Assembly: GCA_035489715.1 (NCBI GenBank)
Contig: DATHAP010000063.1
Coordinates: 1-35,151 of the forward strand
DNA: 35,151 nucleotides
Direction: 5' to 3'
Origin: Actinomycetes bacterium
GTDB lineage: Bacteria > Actinomycetota > Actinomycetes > JACCUZ01
The translations under genes and the position numbers were made by a program. The notes under the pieces were generated by a model. The model worked only from the letters and a program-made list of their open reading frames with translations, was not told the origin of the DNA and made no database searches. Shown here piece after piece: positions 1 to 12,214 of this stretch (positions within the stretch are counted from its first letter, which is position 1; every line of letters begins with the position of its first letter).

Positions 1-738
1 CTGCCCGAGGTCGGCGACGTCGACAAGCCCAAGCTGGTGTTCTTCTTCGACGAGGCGCACCTGCTCTTCGACGACGCGTCCAAGGAGTTCCTCGGTGCGA
101 TCGCGCAGACCGTGCGGCTGATCCGGTCCAAGGGCGTCGGCGTCTTCTTCGTCACGCAGACGCCGAAGGACGTGCCGGCCGACGTCCTCGCCCAGCTGGC
201 CAACCGGGTGCAGCACGCGCTGCGCGCCTTCACCCCGGCTGACGCCAAGGCGCTCAAGGCGACCGCGTCGACCTTCCCGATGTCGGGCTACGACCTCGAG
301 GAGGTACTGACCCAGGTGGGCATCGGCGAGGCCGTCGTCACGGTGATGTCCGAGCGCGGTGCCCCGACGCCGGTCGCCTGGACCCGGCTGCGTGCTCCGC
401 AGTCGCGGATGGCACCGGCCGACGCCGCGCTGCTGACGGCGGCCGTCGAGGCGTCGCCGTTGACGGCGAAGTACGCCGAGCAGGTCGACCGGGAGTCGGC
501 GTACGAGCGGCTGGCCGCCCGGATGCAGAAGCCCGCGAAGATGGGGTCGCCGCAGGGCGGCAAGCCGTCCTCGGGCGACCGGCCTCGCCGTACACCTGCG
601 TCCCGCCGCGAGGCACCGGAGAAGTCGACCGCCGAGAAGGTGATCGAGTCGTCGGCCTTCAAGCAGATGGCCCGCTCGGCGGCCGCCGTGCTCGGCCGCG
701 AGATCACCCGCAGCATCTTCGGCACCCGCCGCCGCTGA
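1..738 (+). CDS. HerA-like helicase/ATPase, DUF853 family (3' part only)
   Basis: The reading frame is open from base 1, so the gene starts upstream of the window; 245 C-terminal residues are visible. The segment VFFFDEAHLLF at about residues 13-23 is a Walker B motif followed by the sensor stretch FFVTQTPKDVPADVLAQLANRVQHALRAFTP (read in parts), typical of the C-terminal ATPase half of DUF853/YjgR proteins. These are HerA/FtsK-like hexameric ATPases of uncertain cellular role, possibly DNA translocation. The Walker A part lies outside the window. The tail is basic and Ser/Pro-rich (about 170-215) and ends in a short conserved segment before RRR. It runs into a tRNA gene on the other strand. 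Family assignment is confident; the biological role is not known. Confidence 0.85.
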   Translation: MPEVGDVDKPKLVFFFDEAHLLFDDASKEFLGAIAQTVRLIRSKGVGVFFVTQTPKDVPADVLAQLANRVQHALRAFTPADAKALKATASTFPMSGYDLEEVLTQVGIGEAVVTVMSERGAPTPVAWTRLRAPQSRMAPADAALLTAAVEASPLTAKYAEQVDRESAYERLAARMQKPAKMGSPQGGKPSSGDRPRRTPASRREAPEKSTAEKVIESSAFKQMARSAAAVLGREITRSIFGTRRR

Positions 739-773
739 GCGAGCGGCGCGCGGGGACCCGGGCGGGGGATGTC

Positions 774-861
774 TGGCGGAGGACGCGGGATTCGAACCCG
801 CGAGGGGTTGCCCCCAACACGCTTTCCAAGCGTGCGCCCTAGGCCACTAGGCGAGTCCTCC
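774..861 (-). tRNA. tRNA-Ser(GGA)
   Basis: Read on the minus strand, a 7-bp acceptor stem GGAGGAC/GTCCTCC closes the molecule. The discriminator is G, as expected for serine, and the terminal CCA is encoded (774-776). The anticodon loop contains GGA (genomic tttccaa at about 822-828), reading UCC. The T loop GTTCGAATCC is intact. The 88-nt length fits the long variable arm of class II tRNA-Ser. It lies tail-to-tail with the HerA-like gene, just upstream of the SRP RNA. Confidence 0.95.
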
Positions 862-1005
862 GCGCAGCAGGGTACCGGAGCACCGACACCCGCCCGAATC
901 TCGCCGCCGCCCCGGCTTTGTCGTTGCGGACGCACCAGACACGCCGCCCGCGTGGTGTGTCAGCGTCCACAAAGGTGGCCGTCTGGGTGGGTGGTGGTGG
1001 GCGGG

Positions 1006-1011
1006 TAGAGT
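1006..1011 (+). promoter_or_regulatory. -10 element of the SRP RNA promoter
   Basis: TAGAGT lies about 7 bases before the inferred 5' end of the SRP RNA, which is the normal distance from -10 to transcription start. No good -35 hexamer is visible. Confidence 0.45.
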
Positions 1012-1017
1012 GGTGCG

Positions 1018-1109
1018 CCGACCCCTCGTGCGGCGTCATCCCGCTGAACTCCCCCAGGGCCGGAAGGCAGCAAGGGTAGGCAGGCTCTGGCGGGTGTGCG
1101 GGGGGTCCT
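1018..1109 (+). ncRNA. ffs: Signal recognition particle RNA, small bacterial type (4.5S)
   Basis: The SRP apical domain is recognisable by CAGGGCCGGAAGGCAGCA, with the GGAA tetraloop and the asymmetric AGCA side needed for Ffh binding, at about 1055-1072. The ends pair: GACCCCTCGTGC (1020-1031) matches GTGCGGGGGGTC (1096-1107) over 12 positions including G-U pairs. About 92 nt is the usual size of the actinobacterial short form without an Alu domain. Placement just before dnaX is the common actinobacterial arrangement. Ends are estimated to within a few bases. Confidence 0.92.
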
Positions 1110-1153
1110 TTGCTGCCGGTGGAGAGCATCGGTCGCCGGTCGGTGGACCCGGC

Positions 1154-1159
1154 TAGGGT
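1154..1159 (+). promoter_or_regulatory. -10 element for leaderless dnaX transcript
   Basis: TAGGGT is followed by 6 bases and then the dnaX GTG at 1166. This spacing puts the transcription start on or next to the start codon. No Shine-Dalgarno sequence precedes the GTG. Confidence 0.5.
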
Positions 1160-1165
1160 CGGTGC

Positions 1166-3199
1166 GTGACCCAGGCGCTCTACCGCAGGTACCGGCCCTC
1201 GACCTTCGACGAGGTCATCGGGCAGGGTCACGTCACGACGCCGCTGCGCAACGCGCTGTCCTCCGACCGCACCCATCACGCCTACCTGTTCAGCGGCCCG
1301 CGTGGCTGCGGCAAGACGACCAGCGCCCGCATCCTGGCCCGCTGCCTCAACTGCGAGCAGGGCCCGACCCCGACGCCCTGCGGCGTCTGCCAGTCCTGCC
1401 AGGACCTGGGACCCGGCGGTGCCGGCAGCCTCGACGTCATCGAGATCGACGCGGCCAGCCACGGTGGTGTCGACGACGCGCGCGACCTGCGCGAGCGCGC
1501 GTTCTACGCCCCGGCGTCGTCGCGCTTCAAGGTCTACATCATCGACGAGGCGCACATGGTGTCCCGCGAGGGCTTCAACGCGCTGCTCAAGCTCGTCGAG
1601 GAGCCGCCGGAGCACGTGAAGTTCGTCTTCGCGACCACCGAGCCGGACAAGGTCATCGCGACGATCCGCTCCCGCACCCACCACTACCCGTTCCGGCTGG
1701 TGCCGCCGACCGAGCTGCAGGCCCACCTGGCAGGGGTGTGCGAGCAGGAGAAGGTCGTGGTCGACCCGGCGGTGCTCTCGCTGGTGGTGAGGGCGGGCCG
1801 CGGCTCGGTCCGCGACTCGCTCAGCGTCCTGGACCAGCTGCTCGCCGGGGCGGGCGCCGACGGCCTGACCTACTCCGGTGCCGCCGCCCTGCTCGGCTAC
1901 ACCGACGCCAGCCTGCTCGACGACACCATCGACGCGTTCGCGGCCGGTGATGCGGCGGCGGTCTTCCGCATCGTCGACCGGGTCGTCGAGGGCGGCCACG
2001 ACCCCCGCCGCTTCACCGAGGACCTGCTCGAGCGGTTGCGCGACCTGATCGTCATCGACGCCGTGCCCGACGCGGCGGGCAGCATCCTCGGCGAGCACCC
2101 CGACGACGAGCTGGAGCGGATGCGCCAGCAGGCCGCCCACTTCGGGCGGGCCGAGCTCTCCCGCGCCGCCGACGTCGTCAACGCCGGCCTGACCGAGATG
2201 CGCGGCGCCACCGCCCCCCGGCTGCACCTCGAGCTCATCGTGGCGCGCGTGCTTCTGCCCGCTGCCGACCACGCCGAGCGCGGCTTCGCGGCTCGCCTCG
2301 ACCGGCTCGAGCGCCGGCTCGCCACCGGTCCGGTCGGCGCGGGGGAGCAGTCCGTCGGTACGCCGTCAGCGACCCGCCCGGCACCAACCGCGACCCAGGC
2401 CCGGCCGGCACCCGTGACCGCGCCGGCGTCGGCAGCCGAGCCGGCTCCGGCAGGGGCTGAGGCTGCCGCCGTTGCGGAGCCCGCACCGACTGCCGCGGAG
2501 CCCACGCCGGCCGCCGCGGAGGCAACGACGGCCACCGCGGAGGCCACGCCGGCTGCCACGCCCGAGCCGGCGTCTGCCGCGGCGGCCGACCCGGCCGGCG
2601 GGGTCGATCTGATCACCGTCCGCCGGATGTGGCCCGACGTCCTCGACGTGGTCAAGGGGATGCGCCGCTTCTCCTGGACGCTGCTCAGCCACAACGCGCA
2701 GGTGGCCGGGGTGGCGAACGGCCGGCTGACCCTTTCGATGGTCAACGCCGGGGCGCGGGACAGCTTCACCAGCAGCGGCAGCGACGAGATCGTGCGGCAG
2801 GCGCTGATCACCGTGCTGGCCGTGGACTGGAAGGTCGACGCGGTGGTCGACCCCTCGACCGACCCGGCCGCCGCCGGTGCGCCCGCCGGCGCGGGACCGG
2901 CAGCCGCCCAGTCGCCGGCCGCCCGGCCCACGGCCGGCCAGTCCCCGACCGCCGGCCCGGGCGCTCGAACAGCCCCTGCCGCACCGCAGCCGGAGCGCCC
3001 CGCCGCCCCCAGCGGCCGGGCGGCCGCGATGGCGGCGGTCGCCGAGGAGGCGGAGACAGCGAGCGGCAACCCGGGCGGCTCCGCCGACGACGTCCCCTCC
3101 GCCGACGACCCGGACGCCGACGAGACCGGTCTGACCTCCCAGGACCTGCTCGCCCGCGAGCTGGGCGCCAAGGTCATCGGCGAGTACGACGCCAGCTGA
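1166..3199 (+). CDS. dnaX: DNA polymerase III subunits gamma/tau
   Basis: This is the clamp-loader ATPase and organiser of the replicative polymerase, 677 residues. Visible in order: Walker A GPRGCGKT (44-51); zinc-site cysteines C63, C72, C75, C78; Walker B IIDEAH (125-130); and the sensor/arginine-finger segment TIRSRTHHYPF (167-177). The last keeps the arginine but has SRT in place of the SRC triplet seen in E. coli. The clamp-loader fold runs to about residue 370. An Ala/Pro/Glu-rich linker (about 395-480) leads to a tau-like domain with VDLITVRRMWPDVLD, then a second low-complexity stretch and a conserved tail ending in GEYDAS. The GTG at 1166 is preferred because a -10-like hexamer lies 6 bases upstream and the protein begins with the canonical ALYRRYRP. 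It heads the ffs-dnaX-ybaB-recR cluster. Confidence 0.96.
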   Translation: MTQALYRRYRPSTFDEVIGQGHVTTPLRNALSSDRTHHAYLFSGPRGCGKTTSARILARCLNCEQGPTPTPCGVCQSCQDLGPGGAGSLDVIEIDAASHGGVDDARDLRERAFYAPASSRFKVYIIDEAHMVSREGFNALLKLVEEPPEHVKFVFATTEPDKVIATIRSRTHHYPFRLVPPTELQAHLAGVCEQEKVVVDPAVLSLVVRAGRGSVRDSLSVLDQLLAGAGADGLTYSGAAALLGYTDASLLDDTIDAFAAGDAAAVFRIVDRVVEGGHDPRRFTEDLLERLRDLIVIDAVPDAAGSILGEHPDDELERMRQQAAHFGRAELSRAADVVNAGLTEMRGATAPRLHLELIVARVLLPAADHAERGFAARLDRLERRLATGPVGAGEQSVGTPSATRPAPTATQARPAPVTAPASAAEPAPAGAEAAAVAEPAPTAAEPTPAAAEATTATAEATPAATPEPASAAAADPAGGVDLITVRRMWPDVLDVVKGMRRFSWTLLSHNAQVAGVANGRLTLSMVNAGARDSFTSSGSDEIVRQALITVLAVDWKVDAVVDPSTDPAAAGAPAGAGPAAAQSPAARPTAGQSPTAGPGARTAPAAPQPERPAAPSGRAAAMAAVAEEAETASGNPGGSADDVPSADDPDADETGLTSQDLLARELGAKVIGEYDAS

Positions 3200-3236
3200 G
3201 GGCCCGGTGAGGGGACCCGGCCTCGTCCCGGGGCCG

Positions 3237-3242
3237 TAGGCT
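3237..3242 (+). promoter_or_regulatory. -10 element for leaderless ybaB transcript
   Basis: TAGGCT is separated by 6 bases from the GTG at 3249, the same geometry as in front of dnaX. This suggests ybaB-recR can be transcribed separately from dnaX. Confidence 0.5.
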
Positions 3243-3248
3243 CCACGG

Positions 3249-3614
3249 GTGAGCACTCCCGACGCCCCCGGCTCCGACCTGTCCGACGACAACCTCGCCG
3301 GCCTGCTGCAACAGGCCCAGGCCATGCAGACCCGCCTCCTGGAGGCGCAGGAGGAGCTGGCCCGGGCCGAGGTGACCGGCTCGGCCGGCGGTGAGCTGGT
3401 CCACGCGACGGTCACCGGCGGCGGTGAGGTGGTGGGGCTGCGCATCGATCCGGCCGCCATCGACCCGGACGACGCCGAGGGGCTGGCCGACCTGGTGGTC
3501 GCGGCGATCCGCGACGCCAACCGGGCAGCGCGGGAGCTGCAGGACCAGACCATGGCCCCGCTGGCCGAGGGGCTGGGCGGCATGGGCGGCGGCCTCGGGC
3601 TGCCGGGCCTGTAG
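3249..3614 (+). CDS. YbaB/EbfC family nucleoid-associated protein
   Basis: A 121-residue protein of the YbaB/EbfC family, small dimeric DNA-binding proteins that coat the nucleoid. The N-terminal helix ([22 protein letters not shown] in part, residues about 17-38) is the family's long amphipathic helix. It is followed by [22 protein letters not shown] (read in parts), the beta-strand region with the typical G-rich turn. The C terminus is Gly/Met-rich ([14 protein letters not shown]). It lies between dnaX and recR, the usual conserved position, and ends 12 bases before the recR start. Function beyond DNA binding is inferred from the family. Confidence 0.9.
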   Translation: MSTPDAPGSDLSDDNLAGLLQQAQAMQTRLLEAQEELARAEVTGSAGGELVHATVTGGGEVVGLRIDPAAIDPDDAEGLADLVVAAIRDANRAARELQDQTMAPLAEGLGGMGGGLGLPGL

Positions 3615-3626
3615 GCGAGGACCGCG

Positions 3627-4226
3627 GTGTACGAGGGCGTCGTCCAGGACCTGATCGACGAGCTCGGTCGGCTGCCGGGCGTCGGGCCGAAGTCGGCCCA
3701 GCGCATCGCGTTCCACCTCCTGGCTGCCGAGCCTGCCGACGTACGCCGTCTCGTCTCCGCCCTCACCGAGGTCAAGGAGAGAGTCCGGTTCTGCGCCACC
3801 TGCGGCAACGTCGCCGAGGACGAGCAGTGCCGCATCTGCCGGGACGCGCGCCGGGACCTCACGGTCATCTGCGTGGTCGAGGAGCCCAAGGACGTGGTCG
3901 CGATCGAGAAGACCCGCGAGTTCCGCGGGCGCTACCACGTGCTGGGCGGCGCGATCAGCCCGATAGAGGGCATCGGTCCCGACGACCTGCGGGTCCGCGA
4001 GCTGATGACCCGGCTGGCCGACGGCGAGGTGACCGAGCTCATCCTCGCCACCGACCCCAACCTCGAGGGGGAGGCGACGGCGACCTACCTGGCCCGGCTG
4101 GTCAAGCCGATGGGGCTGCGGGTGACCCGCCTGGCGAGCGGCCTGCCGGTCGGCGGCGACCTGGAGTACGCCGACGAGGTCACGCTCGGTCGGGCCTTCG
4201 AGGGGCGGCGGTTGCTCGATGTGTGA
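3627..4226 (+). CDS. recR: Recombination mediator protein RecR
   Basis: 199 residues, the full usual length. RecR works with RecF and RecO to load RecA on gapped DNA. Visible parts: helix-hairpin-helix around [17 protein letters not shown] (16-32); zinc finger C56-x2-C59-x8-C68-x2-C71; and a TOPRIM domain with [12 protein letters not shown] (83-94), then [15 protein letters not shown] (about 141-155). The C-terminal segment [20 protein letters not shown] is the most conserved Walker B-like region of the family. The GTG at 3627 follows ybaB closely, so the two are probably co-transcribed. Confidence 0.96.
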   Translation: MYEGVVQDLIDELGRLPGVGPKSAQRIAFHLLAAEPADVRRLVSALTEVKERVRFCATCGNVAEDEQCRICRDARRDLTVICVVEEPKDVVAIEKTREFRGRYHVLGGAISPIEGIGPDDLRVRELMTRLADGEVTELILATDPNLEGEATATYLARLVKPMGLRVTRLASGLPVGGDLEYADEVTLGRAFEGRRLLDV

Positions 4227-4247
4227 CCGAGTGGTGAGGATGGGCCC

Positions 4248-4838
4248 ATGACTGCGACCGACGACCTGTCCGACTTCACGGTCGAGATCGCCGACCAGGT
4301 CGAGAGCTTCGTGGTCGCGGTGCGCGAGATCGCGGCCGCGCAGGACCCCGACTACGCGATCTCGCTGCTGCTGCTCGAGGTGTCGCAGCTGCTGCTGGCC
4401 GGCGGCCGGCTCGGTGCGATCTCCGACGTGGTGCCCGACGACCGGTTCGAGCCCGACGCCGGCTTCGACCCCGACCTCGAGGGGTTGCGCTCGTCGCTGG
4501 CCAACCTGCTCGAGCCGATCGACGAGCACGCCGCGCTCTTCGACCCCTACGCGAGCGAGCCGGAGCTCTTCACCAGCCGGCTCTCCGACGACATCACCGA
4601 CGTGATGAGCGACCTCCTGCACGGCCTGCAGCACTACCGTGCCGGCCGGTCCACCGAGGCGCTGTGGTGGTGGCAGTTCTCCTACCTGAGCAACTGGGGC
4701 AGCACCGCCTCGTCGGTGCTCCGCGCGCTGCACTCGGTCGTGTCCCACGTGCGGCTCGACACCGACCTCGACGAGACCGTCAAGGTCGAGGACCGGCTGC
4801 TCGCCGAGACCGTCGCCGAGGTGCACCAGCACCCCTAG
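4248..4838 (+). CDS. DUF5063 domain protein
   Basis: A 196-residue acidic, helical, cytoplasmic-looking protein with no signal peptide or membrane segment. The sequence matches the DUF5063 family as I know it from actinobacteria, where it regularly follows recR. Recognisable parts are SYLSNWGSTASSVLRALHSVVSHV (read in parts, about 148-171) and the acidic centre DDRFEPDAGFDPDLEGLR. The preceding GAGGAT hexamer (4236-4241) lies 6 bases before the ATG, a weak leaderless pattern. No function is established. The conserved position hints at a link to recR or to the following lysC, but that is only inference. Confidence 0.8.
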   Translation: MTATDDLSDFTVEIADQVESFVVAVREIAAAQDPDYAISLLLLEVSQLLLAGGRLGAISDVVPDDRFEPDAGFDPDLEGLRSSLANLLEPIDEHAALFDPYASEPELFTSRLSDDITDVMSDLLHGLQHYRAGRSTEALWWWQFSYLSNWGSTASSVLRALHSVVSHVRLDTDLDETVKVEDRLLAETVAEVHQHP

Positions 4839-4866
4839 GCCGGCACACCGCCGGGGCACCCGGGAG

Positions 4867-5978
4867 TCAGGCGATCCGGACACCGCGCGGCAGGCGATGG
4901 ACCGGCGTGCGCAGCCGGCGCACGGTCACGATCACCGCGCCGACGCCGAGCAGCACGTCGAAGGCCAGACCGTACGGCCAGACCGGACCTCCGCCGTCCG
5001 GCGCGGTGTCGCCGAAACGCTGGCCGTCTCTCGGCGGGCGGCGCGCCTCCCGGATGGCGTTGCCCAGCTCGCCCAGCGGGTCCAGCGTCTCCGGCACCCG
5101 CTCGCCGGTCCGCGGGTCCAGCCGTTCGGGCAGGGCCGGGGCCGAGTCGGCGAGCACGACGAACGGGTTGGGCGCGAGCAGCGGCCAGGTGCGGTCCGGC
5201 CGCACCCGGGTGGTCGTGTAGCTGCTGCGGGTGACCGGGCCGTCGGGGTCTATCCGCCCGGTCTCCGGGTCCACGGCCGGGCTCCGGTAGTAGACGGTCG
5301 CCTGCTCGCTGGTCAGTGCGGTGGCCAGCCCGAAGGCGATCAGCGTCCCGACGGTGAGCGCGAAGACGGTGACGTAGGACATCAGTGCGGAGGTGATGCT
5401 GCGGGCGAAGACCGCCGACAGGCACTGCGCGAGAGCGCACACGACACCGAGCAGCAGCGCCACGACCAGCAGCGTGCTCACGACGTTGACCAGAGGCAGG
5501 CCGCCCTCGACCATCGCCCACCCGACGATCGGCAGCGTCAGCGCCAGAAAGACAACCGCCGTGCCCCAGGCTGCGGCCAGCTTGCCGAGCGCGATCTGGG
5601 CAGCGGTCAGCCGGGTCACCTGGAGGGTGGCCAGCGTCCCGCGCTCCCGGTCGCCGTTGATCGACTGCGCAGTCAGCGCTGGCACCACGAGCAGCGCCAG
5701 CCCGAGGACGAAGAGCAGCACCCCGCCGAACAGCGTCGGGCCTACCGGCCGGCTGTCGCCGGCCGAGGTCACCGCGTCGATGCCCAGCCGCAGCAGCAGC
5801 GCGAACACCAGCACGACGCCGAACCAGATGCCGAGCAGCCAGCGCCACCGCCCGGCACGGATCCGCAGCCGGAACTCCTGCTCGGCGACCGTCCGCACCC
5901 CGGCCAGCAGGCTGCCGGCACGCGAGGGCGCCGGCGTCGCCGGGCGGTCCAGCCGGTCCAGCCGGTCCTTGCTGACGG

Positions 5979-5982
<4 letters not shown>
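4867..5982 (-). CDS. ABC-2 type transporter permease
   Basis: A 371-residue integral membrane protein, the membrane half of a two-component ABC exporter. After a polar N terminus come hydrophobic segments at about 49-67, 83-103, 135-156, 165-190 and 197-226, and one near the C terminus (about 340-357). The motif INGDRERGTLATLQVTRL (108-125) is the cytoplasmic coupling segment typical of ABC-2 permeases of the NatB/YhaP kind. A polar extracytoplasmic region lies at about 230-335. The ATG at 5982 overlaps the stop of the ATPase gene by 4 bases, so translation is coupled. The substrate cannot be read from the sequence. A long open frame continues upstream on this strand through lysC, but it is only a high-GC shadow. 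Confidence 0.88.
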
Positions 5983-9338
<3,356 letters not shown>

Positions 9339-9374
9339 CCGGTCGTCGCACGCCGGGTACGGCAGCATGTCCCC

Positions 9375-10340
9375 GTGATGTCGCTGCGTGTCTCCGTTCG
9401 CGCGGAGCTCTCCGCCGACGTCGTCGAGCTGCTGCGCTCGGACCCGGCGGTCAGCAGCCTGTCGGTCCTACGCGGAGCGTCGATCTCCCCCGAGGGCGAC
9501 GTGGTGCTCGCCGACATCGCCCGCGAGGGGGTCAACGAGGTCGTCGACCACCTGCGCGACCTCGGAGTGCAGGAGGACGGCACGATCCAGGTCGAGGCGG
9601 TCCACGCCTGGCTGTCGCAGCGCGGCCTCGCGGCCGAGCAGCGCACGCCCGGCAGCAGCGCGGACGCCGTGGTGTGGGCCGACGTGACGCAGCGCGCGTA
9701 CGAGGAGTCCGAGCTCAACTGGACCTACCTGAGCTTCATGACCCTCGCGACCCTGCTCGCATCGATCGCCATCGTGCTGGACTCGCAGGTCCTGGTGATC
9801 GGCGCGATGGTGCTCGGACCGGAGTTCGTGCCGATCGCCGCTCTTGGCCTGGCACTGGTGCGACGCCGCAGAAGCCTTTTCCGCCGGGCTGCCTCGACGC
9901 TGCTGCTGGGCTTCACCGTCGCGATCCTGCTGGCAACCCTGGCAGCACTGACGGCGCGGTGGCTCGGCTGGGTCGACGCGGAGGACGTGACCGGCAGTCG
10001 GCCGGAGACGCACTTCATCTACTCGCCGGACCGCTGGACGTTCGTGGTCGCGGTGATCGCGGCGGCCGCCGGTGTCCTGTCGCTCACCTCGGCGAAGGTC
10101 GGCGGGCTCTCCGGGGTCTTCATCTCGGTGACGACCGTGCCCGCGTCCGGCAACGTCGCCCTGGGGCTGGCGTTCGGCGTCTGGGACGAGGTGACCGGGA
10201 GCGGCCTCCAGCTGCTGCTCAACCTCTCGGGCATGGCCGTTGCCGGCTGGCTCACCCTCGCGGTCCAGCGCGCCCTGTGGTCGCGGGCGTCGGTGCGCCG
10301 GCCGCTGCGCCGACGGCTCCCGTCAGGCCCGCCCGACTGA
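9375..10340 (+). CDS. DUF389 family membrane protein
   Basis: 321 residues. The N-terminal 100 residues are soluble and ferredoxin-like in composition. The DUF389 region follows, with SELNWTYLSFMTLATLLASI (about 116-135) and VLVIGAMVLGPEFVPIAALGLAL (read in parts), whose GAMVLGPE is the family hallmark. About six hydrophobic segments run to residue 300, followed by a basic tail. The family has no established function; transport has been suggested. The start may be the GTG at 9375 or the adjacent ATG at 9378. It is 36 bases behind asd but has its own weak -10-like CAGCAT at 9363-9368. It is convergent with the HerA-like gene. Confidence 0.85.
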   Translation: MMSLRVSVRAELSADVVELLRSDPAVSSLSVLRGASISPEGDVVLADIAREGVNEVVDHLRDLGVQEDGTIQVEAVHAWLSQRGLAAEQRTPGSSADAVVWADVTQRAYEESELNWTYLSFMTLATLLASIAIVLDSQVLVIGAMVLGPEFVPIAALGLALVRRRRSLFRRAASTLLLGFTVAILLATLAALTARWLGWVDAEDVTGSRPETHFIYSPDRWTFVVAVIAAAAGVLSLTSAKVGGLSGVFISVTTVPASGNVALGLAFGVWDEVTGSGLQLLLNLSGMAVAGWLTLAVQRALWSRASVRRPLRRRLPSGPPD

Positions 10341-10361
10341 CCGGCGTCGCGGCGTACGCCG

Positions 10362-11747
10362 TCAGGGGACCGGGACCGCCACGTCGGTGCCGCCCTCGGG
10401 TGTGAGCCGGACGCCCATGCGCAGCACGGCGGGGGCAGGCACGAATGCGCCGGCGGCCAGCACCTCGCCCTGCACGAAGAACGGTGACGAGCGCAGCATC
10501 GCGGGTGGTGCGAAGCCGAAGACGTCTGCCAGCTCTGCCAGGTCGCCGGGCGAGTTCATCCGCATCAGCAGCAGGTTGTCGCACTGCGACAGCACCTGCG
10601 GGTGGATCTTCGACGGTCGCTGGGTCGAGAGCAGCAGCCACAGGCCGTACTTGCGACCTTCGGCCGCGATCTGCACCAGCCGCTCGACCAGCGCCGCCTG
10701 CGCGGGGCCGGCCGGCCGTGCCGGGCACAGGTTGTGCGCCTCGTCGATGACCAGCAGCGTGGGTGTCCGGCCCTCGCGCTGCTGCCACAGCCGCTCCACC
10801 AGGTCGAGGCTCGCGGCGACCGGCTCGTGCGGGTCCCGGAACCCGCTGAGGTCGAGCACCGTCATCCGCGGCCCGTCCTCGACGACCTCCCAGGCCGAGC
10901 GGCGCTCGCCGGCCCAGACCTCCCAGTCCAGAAGCCCGAGGTTCTCGATGCGCTGCGCGAGCGCCTCTCCGTTCCCGCCCTGCTCGCGCATCCGGCGCAC
11001 GAGGTCGTCGATGCCCTGGACCGACTCCGAGCTGTCGGACATGTGCAGGAAGTGGTTGTACTCGTCGCGGTCGCGGAGCGGGTCGAGCCGGAGCAGCGCG
11101 GCCCGGGCCGCGACCGGCATGGTCATGAAGCGCATCCGCAGCGGCTCGCTGCCCTCGCGGCCGGCACCGTCGGCGGCCAGGACCCGGACGTCGGTGGCCG
11201 CCAGCCGCTCGGAGAGGTCGGCAGGTGCGTCCGGGCGCGGCGTGCCCAGCCGCACGTAGTCGGCGTTGGGGTCGAGCACCACCATCCGCAGGTCGGTGCC
11301 GAGCAGCAGCTGCTCGAGCAGCACGCCGAGGGCGTACGTCTTGCCGGACCCGCTCTGGCCGCACAGAAAGGTGTGGCGGCCGAAGCCCTGCGGGCGGAGC
11401 CGGGCCGGCACGGTGGCCCCGGACGGGCTCCAGGAGCCGATCGGGAGCGTCGCGCCGACGGCGGCCTGCAGGGCCTCGAGGGTCTCGGCGGCGACGGGTC
11501 CGACCGAGGCGTCGGCGAAGGGCGCCCGCGCCGACCGGTCGACCGTGCCGTCGGGCCGCATCGCCCCGACCAGCAGCCCGGTCGAGCGCTCGACGCCGTC
11601 GGACCCGGTCGTCGGGGGCTCGAGGACCTGACCCAGGTACGTCCTGTCCCCGCTGCGGAGCAGGACGATGTCACCCGGTGACGTGCCGCTGTCGGCGGAC
11701 GTGACGGCGATGGTCCGACCGTCCGGCGAGGACGCGCCGCCGGTCAC
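10362..11747 (-). CDS. HerA-like ATPase with DUF87 domain
   Basis: 461 residues. The N-terminal 100 residues look like a HerA-type beta-barrel (DIVLLRSGDRTYLGQV). A RecA-like motor follows with Walker A GQSGSGKT (130-137), Walker B LLVIDEAH (331-338), the sensor LLLSTQRPSKIHPQVLSQCD (371-390) and a C-terminal strap. HerA proteins are hexameric DNA translocases that usually work with a nuclease such as NurA or with Sir2-like effectors; none is encoded here. The GTG at 11747 overlaps by 4 bases the stop of the upstream small membrane protein gene, so the two are translationally coupled. Substrate and partner are unknown. Confidence 0.85.
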   Translation of the reverse strand: MTGGASSPDGRTIAVTSADSGTSPGDIVLLRSGDRTYLGQVLEPPTTGSDGVERSTGLLVGAMRPDGTVDRSARAPFADASVGPVAAETLEALQAAVGATLPIGSWSPSGATVPARLRPQGFGRHTFLCGQSGSGKTYALGVLLEQLLLGTDLRMVVLDPNADYVRLGTPRPDAPADLSERLAATDVRVLAADGAGREGSEPLRMRFMTMPVAARAALLRLDPLRDRDEYNHFLHMSDSSESVQGIDDLVRRMREQGGNGEALAQRIENLGLLDWEVWAGERRSAWEVVEDGPRMTVLDLSGFRDPHEPVAASLDLVERLWQQREGRTPTLLVIDEAHNLCPARPAGPAQAALVERLVQIAAEGRKYGLWLLLSTQRPSKIHPQVLSQCDNLLLMRMNSPGDLAELADVFGFAPPAMLRSSPFFVQGEVLAAGAFVPAPAVLRMGVRLTPEGGTDVAVPVP

Positions 11748-12109
11748 TGCGTGCCGGCCAGCGCCCGGTTGCTGATGGCGCCCAGGACGGCGGACACGAT
11801 GCTGATGACCAGCGCGGCCACGATGGTCCAGCCGAAGCCCCCGACGTCGAGCTTGTCGCTGAGGCCGGCGACCGCTGCCAGGACGACCGCGTTGACGACC
11901 AGGGCGAAGAGCCCCAGCGTGATGATCGTCAGCGGCAGCGAGATCAGGTGCAGGATCGGCCCGAGCACCGCGTTGACGATGCCGAACAGGAGGGCGACCC
12001 AGAGGTAGGTGAAGAAGCCGCCGTCGACCTCGAAGCCCGGGATCAGCCAGGCGGTGATCCAGAACGCTGCGGCGATGACGAGCAGGCGGACGAGCAACCA
12101 CTTCAGCAT
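11744..12109 (-). CDS. Phage holin family 4 (YvlD-like) small membrane protein
   Basis: 121 residues with four hydrophobic segments (about 4-22, 30-52, 56-80 and 95-115). Motifs such as WLIPGFEVDGGFFTYLWVAL and LPLTIITLGLFALVVNAVVL match the four-helix phage-holin-4 superfamily, which in bacteria is mostly a chromosomal membrane protein rather than a lysis protein. No phage genes are nearby. It is the first gene of a two-gene unit with the HerA-like ATPase. Function unknown; a stress or envelope role is only a guess. Confidence 0.8.
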   Translation of the reverse strand: MLKWLLVRLLVIAAAFWITAWLIPGFEVDGGFFTYLWVALLFGIVNAVLGPILHLISLPLTIITLGLFALVVNAVVLAAVAGLSDKLDVGGFGWTIVAALVISIVSAVLGAISNRALAGTQ

Positions 12110-12214
12110 GGCGACATCGTGCTCCTCGGACGGCGTCCGCAGACGCAGGCGTGCCGCACCGGCGCGGCTCCTCGCGGCCAGGATGTCGAGCCGACCGGCG
12201 TCGCCGCCTCACCC

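Noticed and set aside
11744-12109. Holin-named genes (also 31842-32291) as signs of a prophage
   Set aside because: No capsid, tail, integrase or lysin genes are nearby, and both families are common chromosomal proteins in actinobacteria.
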